Shown here one piece after another: positions 32,183 to 40,267 of a stretch of DNA of 42,421 nucleotides. The DNA comes from Dehalococcoidia bacterium (lineage in GTDB: Bacteria; Chloroflexota; Dehalococcoidia; Dehalococcoidales; S120), in the NCBI GenBank assembly GCA_011192075.1, contig DUER01000136.1, positions 7,763 through 50,183 of the forward strand, read 5' to 3'. The position numbers and the translations under genes are program-made. Positions within the stretch are counted from its first letter, which is position 1. Every line of letters begins with the position of its first letter. The notes below the pieces were generated by a model. That model worked only from the letters and a program-made list of their open reading frames with translations. It was not told the origin of the DNA and ran no database searches.

Positions 32183-33802
32183 TTAAAGTATGCTTGGCTC
32201 TCGGTATTCTCCAAACATATCCCTTAGGGCATCACTTATTTCTCCTACAGTGGCATAAGCCTTAACTGCCTCAATCACCACTGGCATAATATTCTCGTCA
32301 CTGCTAGCTACATTGCGTACTCTATCCAGAACTTCGCTTACCTTTTGATTATCTCTTTCCTGCCTTAATCTCCTTAATCTCTCTATCTGCTTTTGCTCAA
32401 CCTCAATACCAATCTCCAGAGTCTCTAGTAAATGCTCTTCCTTTACCACAAACTTATTAACTCCAATGATGGCCTGTTCGCCAGAATCTACTGCCCTTTG
32501 ATAGTTATAGGCGGAGGTGGCAATTTCTTTTTGAATATATCCCTTCTCTATTGCCTTCAGGGCACCGCCCATTTTATCGATTTCACTAATATATGTCATC
32601 GCCTTATTCTCTATCTGGTCGGTTAACCATTCTACATAGTAAGAGCCTCCCAACGGGTCAACAGTATCTGCAGCACCGCTCTCATCGGCAATGATTTGCT
32701 GGGTTCTTAGGGCAACTTGTACCGCTTGCTCACTGGGTAAAGCCAGTGCCTCGTCAAATGAATTGGTGTGTAAAGATTGGCAACCTCCTAATACAGCAGC
32801 CAGAGCCTGCAAGGTTACTCTTACTATGTTGTTAAGTGGCTGCTGCTCAGTCAGCGTGAAGCCATCTGTTTGAATATGATACCTTAACATCATAGACCTG
32901 GGGTTCTTGGCCCCAAACCTCTCCTTCATTATCTTAGCCCACATACGACGCAGTGCTCTAAACTTGGCCACTTCTTCAAGAAAATTGGTGTAGGCAGCGA
33001 AGAAGAAGGAGAATCGTGGGGCAAAAGAATCAACCTCCATCCCCTTATCTATCATAGCCTGAACATAAGCAATTCCGTTGGCTAAAGTAAAGCCAGCTTC
33101 TTGAGCAGCGGTAGCACCAGCCTCTCGCATATGATAGCCACTGATACTTATCGAGTTCCATTGTGGCATATTCTGGGCGCAGTAAGAGCAAATGTCGGTG
33201 ACCAGACGCATAGATGCGGTTGGTCCAAATATATATGTGTTTCTGGCAATATATTCCTTTAATATATCGTTCTGCACGGTTCCCCTGAGTTTGCTCTTAT
33301 CTGCCCCCTGCTTCTCGGCAGCAGCAATATACATGGCCATTATAATTGGTGCCGTGGCGTTAATTGTCATTGATGTACTCACCTCAGCTAATGGAATACC
33401 GTCCCAAAGCCTCTCCATATCTTGGAGCGAGTCTATAGCGACACCGCATTTACCAATTTCTCCAATAGCAAGAGGATGGTCTGAATCGTATCCTTCCTGC
33501 GTAGGTAGATGAAAAGCAACACTAAACCCGGTTTGCCCCTGCTCGTATAAATACTTGTAGCGCTTATTCGTCTCCTCTACAGTAGCAAAGCCAGCATATT
33601 GGCGCATAGTCCATAATCTACCCCTATAGCCAGTGGGCATTATATGCCTGGTAAATGGATACTCCCCTGGAAGTCCAATCTCATCTTGCCTCAGCCCTTC
33701 CAAATCAGCCGGTGTATATACCCGATTAACCACAGTTCCATCAACAGTAGTCGTGAACGCCTTCTTTCTCTCGACCATCTCTTCAGTTTTGTTTTCGGGC
33801 AT
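32183..33802 (-). CDS. Methylmalonyl-CoA mutase, large (catalytic) subunit
   Basis: TIM-barrel subunit that, with the B12 subunit, interconverts methylmalonyl-CoA and succinyl-CoA by radical rearrangement. 539 residues without a B12 domain. Seen: [20 protein letters not shown] near residue 43 with the substrate-contacting Tyr/Arg region, [19 protein letters not shown] near residue 67, [16 protein letters not shown] near residue 97, [19 protein letters not shown] near residue 220, [19 protein letters not shown] near residue 308 and [18 protein letters not shown] near residue 342. An AGAGGAG site precedes the ATG. It heads the leftward block behind a near-consensus promoter. The MeaB/ArgK GTPase chaperone that usually protects the mutase is not in the window. 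Confidence 0.96.
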   Translation of the reverse strand: MPENKTEEMVERKKAFTTTVDGTVVNRVYTPADLEGLRQDEIGLPGEYPFTRHIMPTGYRGRLWTMRQYAGFATVEETNKRYKYLYEQGQTGFSVAFHLPTQEGYDSDHPLAIGEIGKCGVAIDSLQDMERLWDGIPLAEVSTSMTINATAPIIMAMYIAAAEKQGADKSKLRGTVQNDILKEYIARNTYIFGPTASMRLVTDICSYCAQNMPQWNSISISGYHMREAGATAAQEAGFTLANGIAYVQAMIDKGMEVDSFAPRFSFFFAAYTNFLEEVAKFRALRRMWAKIMKERFGAKNPRSMMLRYHIQTDGFTLTEQQPLNNIVRVTLQALAAVLGGCQSLHTNSFDEALALPSEQAVQVALRTQQIIADESGAADTVDPLGGSYYVEWLTDQIENKAMTYISEIDKMGGALKAIEKGYIQKEIATSAYNYQRAVDSGEQAIIGVNKFVVKEEHLLETLEIGIEVEQKQIERLRRLRQERDNQKVSEVLDRVRNVASSDENIMPVVIEAVKAYATVGEISDALRDMFGEYREPSIL

Positions 33803-33841
33803 CTTGCTCTCCTCTAGCTTTCACGCCAATTATCGTACTTT

Positions 33842-33870
33842 ATTCTACCGCCCGATAGGGGTTTTGTCAA
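33842..33870 (-). promoter_or_regulatory. Near-consensus promoter for the mutase/succinate block
   Basis: Minus strand TTGACA (33865-33870), a 17-base spacer and TAGAAT (33842-33847), with a leader of about 35 bases to the mutase start. The spacer holds a small CCC-N4-GGG inverted repeat that could be an operator. The leader is too short for a cobalamin riboswitch. Confidence 0.65.
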
Positions 33871-33886
33871 AGAATTTGTATCTAGC

Positions 33887-33917
33887 TTTAGTCTCGCTGT
33901 GGCCTCTATGGTATAAT
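33887..33917 (+). promoter_or_regulatory. Candidate extended -10 promoter for the corrinoid methyltransferase module
   Basis: TATAAT (33912-33917) with TG at the extended -10 position (33909-33910) and a weak TTTAGT near 33887. Start of transcription near 33924, about 38 bases before the corrinoid gene. It diverges from the mutase promoter, and their -35 regions are only about 17 bases apart. Confidence 0.55.
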
Positions 33918-33961
33918 GACCCATAACACTATAGAAGCTATTATAAGGAGAAACTAAATTA

Positions 33962-34594
33962 ATGGCTGAGGACTTAGTTAAGACGATAGCAGATTTGCAT
34001 GAAGAAGAGGCTTTGAGGATAGTGGAGGAAAGACTGCGAGCTGGTGAAGATGCCTTCAAGATCCTAGAGGACAGCCGCAATGCTATGGAAATTGTGGGCA
34101 AGCGTTTTGAGAATAGAGAGTATTTCATTCCAGATCTCGTATATTCTGGAGAGATTTTGCAGGAGATAGCGGAAATAGTTAAGCCAAAGTTAACAGGGGC
34201 TAACGAGTTTGAGCGTCTGGATAAGGTTATCATAGGTACCGTAGCCGGAGATATACATGATATTGGCAAAAACATTGTAACTTTTATGCTGGATATCAAT
34301 GGTTTTGAAGTTTATGACCTTGGTGTGGATGTACCGGCACAGAAGTTTATTGAGAAAGCAGAGGAAACTCAAGCCAGGATAATAGGGTTAAGTGGACTGC
34401 TGACTCTAGCCTTTGAATCCATGAAGGAAACTATAGAAGTAATAAGGGGCACTGGTCTGAGGGATAAGGTGAAAATCATGATTGGCGGTGGTCAAATTAA
34501 CGATGAGGTGAGGAAGTATACCGGGGCTGATGCCTTTGGAACAGACGCAATGAGCGCAGTATTGCTAGTTAAAGACTGGGCAGGAGAGAAATGA
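33962..34594 (+). CDS. Corrinoid (B12-binding) methyl-carrier protein, MtbC/MtaC-like
   Basis: Carries a methyl group on cobalt between two methyltransferases. 210 residues in two domains: a helical cap (about 1-85, ALRIVEERLRAGEDAFKILE, FENREYFIPDLVYSGEIL) and a B12-binding Rossmann domain (about 88-205) with GTVAGDIHDIGKNIVTFML, which has the DxHxxG cobalt-ligand motif, then IIGLSGLLTLAFESMKETI and MIGGGQINDE. First gene of a four-gene rightward module; its end overlaps the next gene (ATGA). An AAGGAG site lies about ten bases before ATG 33962. The methyl donor (methoxy-aromatic, methylamine or other) cannot be read from this protein. Confidence 0.93.
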   Translation: MAEDLVKTIADLHEEEALRIVEERLRAGEDAFKILEDSRNAMEIVGKRFENREYFIPDLVYSGEILQEIAEIVKPKLTGANEFERLDKVIIGTVAGDIHDIGKNIVTFMLDINGFEVYDLGVDVPAQKFIEKAEETQARIIGLSGLLTLAFESMKETIEVIRGTGLRDKVKIMIGGGQINDEVRKYTGADAFGTDAMSAVLLVKDWAGEK

Positions 34595-35850
34595 TAGAGG
34601 AGAAAACACCTGAAGAGCTTTTACAGGAAAGAACCAAGAGGGTTGAAGATGCTGTCCAATTGAAAGTGCCAGACAGGGTTCCAGTAGCACCGAATTTTGG
34701 TTTTTTCTACGCCAAGTATGCTGGGATAACCCCTGAAGAAGCCCACTACGATTATGATAAATGGGCGATGGCAGTCAAAAAGACGGTTCTAGATTTCCAG
34801 CCAGATATGTTTGTAAGCCCGCGGATGATTCTACTTGCTCCAGGCCCTGTGCTTGATATGGTTGACTTTAAGCAAATTAAATGGCCCGGCCACGGAGTTT
34901 CCTCTAATCATTCGTTTCAGTTCGTTGAAGAGGAATACATGAAGGCAGAGGAATACGATGCCTTCATTGAAGACCCCTCCGATTATATAATAAGAACCTA
35001 TTTACCGCGTATATATGGAGTCGCCGAGCCCTTTAAAATGCTGCCTCCTCTCAGCTCAATGATGGTGGGATATGCCGCCGTGCATTTAACCGCCGCGCTT
35101 GCAAGACCGGAAGTTACTAATGCTATTGAGACCCTTTCCAAAGCGGGGGCTGAATCCCTGAGATGGCGCTCCATAATGGATTCTATCCACGAAGAGCTTG
35201 GCGGTATGGGTTTTCCCTCATGCGCTCAAGCAATTGCAGAAGCACCCTACGATGTGATTGGAGATTTCCTCAGGGGGACACGCGGGGTAATGCTGGATAT
35301 GTACCGAAGACCTGATAAACTCATTGAAGCTACCGAAAGAGTATTACCAATGCAACTCCAGGCTGCAGTGTTTATCGCCAAAAGGAGTGGAAATCCCAGA
35401 GTATTTATTCCACTCCATAAGGGCGCTGACGGCTTCATGTCCCTGGAGCAGTTTAAAACCTTCTATTGGCCCACTTTACATAAACTCATCACAGGGCTGA
35501 TTGATGAAGGGCTTACCCCCTGGCTATTTATTGAAGCGGATTACACGTCACGCCTGGAGACCATAAGGGATATACCTAAGGGAAAGGCTATATATCACTT
35601 TGAGCTTACGGACATCTTCAAAGCAAAGGAGGTCCTGGGCGACGTGGCATGTATCAGAGGTGGTGTGCCAAGCTCCCTGTTGTGTACCGGTGTACCTCAA
35701 GAAGTCAAGGACTGCTGCAAAAAACTCATTGATGTTGTTGGTAGGGGAGGGGGTTTTATCATGGATGCCGGATCAGTTATTGATGAGGCGAAACCGGAAA
35801 ATATAAGGGTAATGGTAGACTTCACCAAAGAATATGGTGTATACGGGTGA
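34591..35850 (+). CDS. Uroporphyrinogen decarboxylase-fold methyltransferase (MT-I-like)
   Basis: 419-residue member of the UroD/MtaA/CmuA superfamily, expected to move a methyl group from substrate to the corrinoid protein. Seen: LKVPDRVPVAPNFGFFYAKY near residue 29, the AAVHLTAALARPEV helix near residue 155, FIPLHKGADGFMSLEQFKTF near residue 272 and FIEADYTSRLETIRDIPKGK near residue 313, then ACIRGGVPSSLLCTGVPQEV near residue 350. The start overlaps the corrinoid protein stop (ATGA), which signals coupling. True heme-pathway UroD is unlikely given the neighbours and the length. By analogy with O-demethylase systems the substrate could be a methoxylated aromatic, a quaternary amine or another methylated compound; unresolved. 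Confidence 0.85.
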   Translation: MIEEKTPEELLQERTKRVEDAVQLKVPDRVPVAPNFGFFYAKYAGITPEEAHYDYDKWAMAVKKTVLDFQPDMFVSPRMILLAPGPVLDMVDFKQIKWPGHGVSSNHSFQFVEEEYMKAEEYDAFIEDPSDYIIRTYLPRIYGVAEPFKMLPPLSSMMVGYAAVHLTAALARPEVTNAIETLSKAGAESLRWRSIMDSIHEELGGMGFPSCAQAIAEAPYDVIGDFLRGTRGVMLDMYRRPDKLIEATERVLPMQLQAAVFIAKRSGNPRVFIPLHKGADGFMSLEQFKTFYWPTLHKLITGLIDEGLTPWLFIEADYTSRLETIRDIPKGKAIYHFELTDIFKAKEVLGDVACIRGGVPSSLLCTGVPQEVKDCCKKLIDVVGRGGGFIMDAGSVIDEAKPENIRVMVDFTKEYGVYG

Positions 35851-35869
35851 GAAGTAAATAGGGAGTATT

Positions 35870-37717
35870 ATGCTTTATAAGATTGATTTCGAACCGCTGG
35901 GTCGGCGAGGACACTGCCCGGACGATAAGTCACTTTTGGATTGTGCACGCCAACTCGGTATAGGTATTCTTAGCGTATGCGGAGGCCAGGGAAAGTGCCA
36001 TTCCTGCAAGGTACAGGTTTTAACAGGAACCGTCTCAGAACCAACCTCTAGTGAGCAGGATGCATTTTCCTCTCAGGAATTGGAGGATGGCTACCGTTTA
36101 GCCTGCCAGACCTATCCACTCAGTGATTGCAAATTGCGTGTGCCATCCGAGTCAATGACTACCCTGCAACGAACTCAAGTGGAGGGGGTTGAGGTTGCCG
36201 TTCGTCCAAAGCCAACCGTTCATGCCTACCATGTCCAACTACCAACTCCATCCTTATCAGACCTGCGGGGCGATGCCGAACGTATGCTTGAGACACTACA
36301 CCACCAGCACCAGATACGCTGCAGCCATATTGACATTGATGTCTTGCGGGACATCTCACCGCAGCTGCGGTCATGGAAGTGGCAGGCTCAGGCTTCGGTT
36401 CGTAATAACGAAGTAGTGGCCCTTGGTCCCTGGCCCAGCCGCCAACTGGGGCTAGCCGTAGACTTAGGCACTACCAAAATTGCTAGCTATCTGGTTGATT
36501 TGAGTAATGGTCAGACTTTAGCTGCTAAAGCGGTTATGAATCCACAGATAAGCTATGGGGAAGATGTCATCAACCGTATCTATCAAGTCGTAAAGTCACC
36601 GGCTGACGGCACACGGCTACAGCAGCTAGCTGTGGAGGCAGTTAACCGGCTGATTGTTGAGCTATGTGAGACGGCTGATGCTGAAGCAGAGAAAATCGTC
36701 GAGGCGGTGATTGTGGGCAACACTGCCATGCACCATTTATTGCTACGTTTACCGGTGAATCAGCTAGCTTACTCTCCCTTCGTGCTGGCGGTTCGAGATG
36801 CCATGAATATCAAGTCTAGGGATATAGGCTTACATATTGCACCTGGAGCCTATGTACACCTGTTGCCCAACATTGCCGGCTTTGTCGGCGCCGACCACGT
36901 GGCGATGTTACTGGCTATTGAGGCTACGCAGGCTAAGGGAGTGGTGATAGCACTAGACATCGGTACCAATACCGAGGTCTCTTTACTAGATGATGATAAG
37001 ATAACCAGTGTCTCCTGTGCCTCTGGTCCTGCCTTTGAAGGAGGCCATATCAAGGATGGAATGCGGGCTGCCAGTGGCGCCATAGAACGATTGCGGGTGA
37101 CAGATAATCTCATTCAGTACCAGACCATTGATGGGATGCCCCCGATTGGGCTTTGCGGTTCAGGTGTGCTAGATGCCATGGCCCAACTATATCTGGTCGG
37201 AGTGCTAGATAAAGGTGGCAGGATGACGCAGAACCACCCCAGAGTGCGTGTGCGTAAAAAGCAACGAGAGTTCATCCTGGTCAGTGAGAAGGAACAAGAG
37301 GGGCGTCCGGCAATTACTATCACTCAACAGGATATACGAGAATTACAACTGGCTAAGGGGGCTATACGCACCGGTATCCAGGTACTCTTGGAAACAACGG
37401 GGCATTCTGAGGAAGAAATCGATCAGGTGGTCATCGCTGGAGCCTTTGGCACATACATCGATGTAGCCAGCGCAGTGACTATCGGTATGTTACCATCACT
37501 GCCTCTGACTCGCTTCCGGCAAGTAGGAAACGCTGCTGGCATGGGAGCCAAGCTGGCTTTAATCTCCCGTAGTAAGCGGACCGAGGCTCAGGCTATAGCT
37601 TCTCGAGTTCACTATATCGAATTAGCCACTGCTGCTAATTTCAATCCATCCTTTGTTCAAGCAAGTTATTTAGGACGGTATAGAATAACACACGGTAAGA
37701 GAAAGGAGATTGATTAA
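35870..37717 (+). CDS. ATP-dependent reductive activator of corrinoid protein (ferredoxin plus ASKHA, DUF4445/RACE type)
   Basis: Reactivates corrinoid proteins that have drifted to the inactive Co(II) state, using an Fe-S electron path and ATP. 615 residues: N-terminal [2Fe-2S] ferredoxin domain with CGGQGKCHSCKVQV near residue 38 and LACQT near residue 83, a linker (about 95-195), then an ASKHA nucleotide-binding domain with LAVDLGTTKIASYLVDL near residue 200, VVIALDIGTNTEVSLLDDD near residue 358, SGPAFEGGHIKDGMRAA near residue 383 and VIAGAFGTYIDVASAVTIG near residue 521. AGGGAG precedes ATG 35870. It overlaps the next gene (TAATG). Its presence makes the module self-sufficient. Confidence 0.92.
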   Translation: MLYKIDFEPLGRRGHCPDDKSLLDCARQLGIGILSVCGGQGKCHSCKVQVLTGTVSEPTSSEQDAFSSQELEDGYRLACQTYPLSDCKLRVPSESMTTLQRTQVEGVEVAVRPKPTVHAYHVQLPTPSLSDLRGDAERMLETLHHQHQIRCSHIDIDVLRDISPQLRSWKWQAQASVRNNEVVALGPWPSRQLGLAVDLGTTKIASYLVDLSNGQTLAAKAVMNPQISYGEDVINRIYQVVKSPADGTRLQQLAVEAVNRLIVELCETADAEAEKIVEAVIVGNTAMHHLLLRLPVNQLAYSPFVLAVRDAMNIKSRDIGLHIAPGAYVHLLPNIAGFVGADHVAMLLAIEATQAKGVVIALDIGTNTEVSLLDDDKITSVSCASGPAFEGGHIKDGMRAASGAIERLRVTDNLIQYQTIDGMPPIGLCGSGVLDAMAQLYLVGVLDKGGRMTQNHPRVRVRKKQREFILVSEKEQEGRPAITITQQDIRELQLAKGAIRTGIQVLLETTGHSEEEIDQVVIAGAFGTYIDVASAVTIGMLPSLPLTRFRQVGNAAGMGAKLALISRSKRTEAQAIASRVHYIELATAANFNPSFVQASYLGRYRITHGKRKEID

Positions 37718-38571
37718 TGAGAACCAAGCTATCAAGTGCTACCAAGGAAGTAATTATTGGCGATGGACTGCCAACAGTGCTTATCGGTGAACGCATTAAT
37801 CCTACAGGTAAGAAGGAAATGGCAGAGACATTGAAGGTAGGTAATTTAGAGATTATCTGTAAGGTGGCTCTGGCTCAGGTGCAGGCTGGAGCGGATATTC
37901 TTGATGTCAACATTAATACATTCGGCGTAGATGAGGTTACCATGCTGCCCCAAGCCGTACAGGCAGTAATGGAGACGGTAGATGTGCCTCTATGCCTTGA
38001 CTGTACTAATCCCAAAGCCTTAGAAGCAGCGTTGAAGGTCTATAAGGGTAAGCCACTCATCAACTCAGTCAGCGGTGAAGAGCAATCCCTGGCTAAGATT
38101 TTACCTTTAGTCAGAGAATATGGGACAGCAGTCATTGGTCTGACACAAGACAGCGACGGCATACCGGGCGATTCGGAGCGGCGGGTAGCTATCGCTCAGA
38201 AGATTGTAGAACGAGCCGAGGCGGCAGGTATCCCTCGTGAGGACGTCATCATTGATTGCCTCTCCCTTGCCGTGGGAGCCGATACCAGAGCGGGGTTGGT
38301 AACTATTGATAGCATCCAGAGAATCAAAGCCGAACTGGGAGTGAACATGACACTGGGAGCCAGCAATATCTCCTTTGGTCTCCCTGACCGCAATTTGCTC
38401 AACAGCGCTTTCCTGGCTATCATCATTGCCGCAGGAGTTACTTGTCCTATTGTAGATACGGCTAAGGTACGCCCGATTGTTCTAGCCGCTGACTTAGTGT
38501 TGGGTCATGATAAGCGTGGGAGGCGTTACACTGAAGCCTACAGGCAACGCCAGGATGCTGGAAGCATATAA
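37717..38571 (+). CDS. Methyl-tetrahydrofolate:corrinoid methyltransferase (AcsE/MtvA-like)
   Basis: Pterin-binding TIM barrel that passes methyl groups between the corrinoid protein and tetrahydrofolate. 284 residues. Seen: LIGERINPTGKKEMAETLK at residues 22-40, ALAQVQAGADILDVNINTFG at residues 50-69 with the pterin-binding Asp/Asn, CLDCTNPKALEAALKVY near residue 92, LINSVSGEEQSLAKILPLV near residue 112, VIIDCLSLAVGAD near residue 178 and GASNISFGLPDRN near residue 211. It closes the module, delivering substrate methyl groups to the methyl branch of the Wood-Ljungdahl pathway or to a folate pool. The dihydropteroate synthase alternative is excluded by the GERINPTG form and context. Confidence 0.93.
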   Translation: MRTKLSSATKEVIIGDGLPTVLIGERINPTGKKEMAETLKVGNLEIICKVALAQVQAGADILDVNINTFGVDEVTMLPQAVQAVMETVDVPLCLDCTNPKALEAALKVYKGKPLINSVSGEEQSLAKILPLVREYGTAVIGLTQDSDGIPGDSERRVAIAQKIVERAEAAGIPREDVIIDCLSLAVGADTRAGLVTIDSIQRIKAELGVNMTLGASNISFGLPDRNLLNSAFLAIIIAAGVTCPIVDTAKVRPIVLAADLVLGHDKRGRRYTEAYRQRQDAGSI

Positions 38572-38590
38572 CTTAGGTGTGAAGTAAGCT

Positions 38591-38613
38591 TAGTTGCTCC
38601 GCTTGAGCAATTA
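38591..38613. terminator. Hairpin between convergent genes, possible bidirectional terminator
   Basis: TAGTTGCTC (591-599), a five-base loop and GAGCAATTA form a nine-pair stem with one G-T pair. It lies 20 bases after the methyltransferase stop and overlaps the stop of the leftward DUF1326 gene. No T run follows on either strand, so intrinsic termination is uncertain. Confidence 0.35.
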
Positions 38614-39258
38614 CGGAAACCAATTGGGCTTCTTCGGAGTAAGAATGAAATCATAGTAGGTCACACTCATACCAGGCGCATTCCATTTGCCGCGAGGTAG
38701 AGCCGACTCATTAAATTCATTCACCTCAGAGATGCCAACATTTATATGGCCACCAAAGTAACTATTCACGTACCTCGGCTTTCGGTCCCGTGTTCCAAAA
38801 GGTCTTGCCCCAAAATTGTATAGCCCCTCACTTTGCACCGTATGTCTTGCCGCTGGGCCACCATCTATAAGCTCTTTGTTAAATTTTATCCTTGCCCTTT
38901 TTACTGCGATTACATCGCCCATCTGACTCCAGCATTTTCTGAAAATATTTTCCAAAGCTTCCGCTTGCTGTACATTTGCCTTGTCATCGATGAAAATAAT
39001 ACACTTCCAAGGAGACCGTTCTGGTTGGGGGAATGGCGAGGGCGAGTTAAAGGCGTATAGTACTACCAAACCACCCAGGTCTATATTGCCATAGTATCCC
39101 TGCCTTACATTGAACGTCCATACACCCTCGCATTCGCTTCGACCTTGATGAAACTGCGCCTGAAGCGGGGAGCCCCAAACAGCTGGACACACTGGCGGTG
39201 AGGTACAGCCTTCTACACAGTCTCCGCTTACCATCCACTCAAATTTTTCTTCTGCCAT
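38611..39258 (-). CDS. DUF1326 family protein
   Basis: 215-residue protein matching the DUF1326 pattern: an N-terminal GDCVEGCTSPPVCPAVWG cysteine cluster (residues 12-29), CEGVWTFNVRQGYYGNIDLG near residue 43, VVLYAFNSPSPFPQPE near residue 65, WKCIIFIDDKANVQQAEALE near residue 83 and a C-terminal beta-rich half with FGGHINVGISEVNEF near residue 168. Function is not established; the clustered cysteines suggest metal binding. It is soluble with no signal peptide. GAGGG precedes ATG 39258. It converges on the corrinoid module and is not obviously linked to it. Confidence 0.8.
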   Translation of the reverse strand: MAEEKFEWMVSGDCVEGCTSPPVCPAVWGSPLQAQFHQGRSECEGVWTFNVRQGYYGNIDLGGLVVLYAFNSPSPFPQPERSPWKCIIFIDDKANVQQAEALENIFRKCWSQMGDVIAVKRARIKFNKELIDGGPAARHTVQSEGLYNFGARPFGTRDRKPRYVNSYFGGHINVGISEVNEFNESALPRGKWNAPGMSVTYYDFILTPKKPNWFP

Positions 39259-39425
39259 AATTAAGACCCTCTTTTATGATATAACATTCTATAAACCAGC
39301 TATGATATTTTGAGCAGCAAAATTGAGCGCTTCGTCAATCATCGAGAATGAATCGCATGTATTCGATTGGAGACAGGTTAGCCTCCTTGACACAAAGGTT
39401 GCATTGGCTTTGTTTTAGGGTATGT

Positions 39426-39441
39426 CATTATGGCCATAATG
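39426..39441. repeat. Perfect 16-base palindrome
   Basis: CATTATGGCCATAATG reads identically on both strands. It lies 168 bases before the DUF1326 start on one side and 256 before the broken membrane gene on the other. A dimeric regulator site is possible; nothing else supports it. Confidence 0.4.
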
Positions 39442-39639
39442 TCAACGAATTGAATCCGTTTTCTAACAGGGTAGGGAGTTGATATTATCTACTCAAGATT
39501 GAGATGCTAAACCTAAGTCAGGGTGTCATTTAAGATCGAATTTACTAATTACTATTTTCATTATCCAACAACAAGTCATAAGGTGAAATTTCAAGAACTA
39601 GCACGTTTTTCACCTCTCGTTATCCCAGAGAGTAAGGCA

Positions 39640-39668
39640 TTGACAATACCCTAGTCGGGAAGTAGACT
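39640..39668 (+). promoter_or_regulatory. Candidate promoter upstream of the broken membrane gene
   Basis: TTGACA (39640-39645), a 17-base spacer and TAGACT (39663-39668). Immediately after it CCTAG-TATAAT-CTAGG (39672-39687) forms an inverted repeat overlapping the AGGAGA ribosome site, which could occlude it in RNA. Confidence 0.45.
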
Positions 39669-39696
39669 TGCCCTAGTATAATCTAGGAGAATAATA

Positions 39697-40077
39697 ATGC
39701 GAGGTAGCTTCTTTACAGCACGCTGGAACAATATAATATCAATAGCTCTTGGAATTGTGGCTTTGTTATTTATAATGGTATCTCTAACTGTTGGAGTTAG
39801 CATTGGTAGCTTTATTGGTCTTGTTGTTATTGTGGGTAGTACCTGAATATTTAATGAAACGCATAGTGCTGTGCGGTTCGCACGTACCAAATGGAAGATA
39901 AAAAGATTCACCCATCCTGTTGAAATAGTTAGTAGGGTACTGAGTGTTTGTTATATAGCAATTGTTATGCTTACTTTTTACGAAGTTATCGGGTATACGA
40001 CAGGTTTCTTGGCGCTTGTATTTTTTATCCTAATAAAGGTACCACTTTATATTCGTCGGAATACCGTATTAGTATAA
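39697..40077 (+). pseudogene. Small membrane protein gene interrupted by an in-frame TGA
   Basis: ATG 39697 stands seven bases after AGGAGA and opens 49 codons (one or two hydrophobic helices, IISIALGIVALLFIMVSLTV onward) that end in TGA at 39844-39846. The same frame then stays open for 76 more codons to TAA at 40077, encoding FARTKWKIKRF and two further hydrophobic segments (VCYIAIVMLTFYEVIGY, FLALVFFILIKVPLYI). Read as one gene it gives a 126-codon, about four-helix protein with a single nonsense codon. TGA is a normal stop elsewhere in the window, so a recent point mutation is the simplest reading. I recognise no family. Confidence 0.6.
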
Positions 40078-40219
40078 ACATCTAGCCCTATTCTCCCATG
40101 CAAGTGTTTTTAACATAAATTGAAGACCTATTGCCAACCCCCTTTTACAAACTTATTGGTTAGATTGTGGTAAACTACACGTAAAATGGCTGGATCAAAG
40201 TACATTAGGAGGAATACTT

Positions 40220-40267
40220 ATAAAAGCAATTGTATGCACAAAATACGGACCACCGGATGTGCTTGAA
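40220..40267 (+). pseudogene. Relic of a zinc-type alcohol dehydrogenase/quinone oxidoreductase start
   Basis: Seven bases after a perfect AGGAGG (40207-40212) a frame reads KAIVCTKYGPPDVLE, the typical N-terminus of medium-chain dehydrogenases (MKAIVCTKYGPPDVLQL-type). The first codon is ATA instead of ATG. After Glu the similarity stops abruptly and the sequence joins a different gene fragment in another frame. It therefore looks like a deletion junction that kept the ribosome site and first 16 codons only. Confidence 0.6.

Larger units (their letters stand above)
39259..39696. other. 438-base gap without a convincing gene
   Basis: The gap holds short broken frames only. One minus-strand frame near 39350-39420 ends CVKEANLSPIEYMRFILDD and another ends MIDEALNFAAQNIIAGL, neither with a ribosome site; they may be relics. 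It also contains a 16-base palindrome at 39426-39441 and the promoter for the broken gene downstream. No RNA gene was recognised. Confidence 0.4.

Noticed and set aside
33803-33961. Possible cobalamin riboswitch between the two B12-dependent systems
   Set aside because: Leaders from the predicted promoters are only about 35-40 bases, too short for a B12 aptamer.
34591-35850. Heme-pathway uroporphyrinogen decarboxylase (hemE)
   Set aside because: The gene is overlapped with a corrinoid protein and followed by its activator and a methyl-THF methyltransferase; length and context fit a methyltransferase.
39697-40077. Genome-wide recoding of TGA as Trp or Gly
   Set aside because: bioY, rnpM and the corrinoid protein all end in TGA at the expected family length, so TGA is a stop in this genome.
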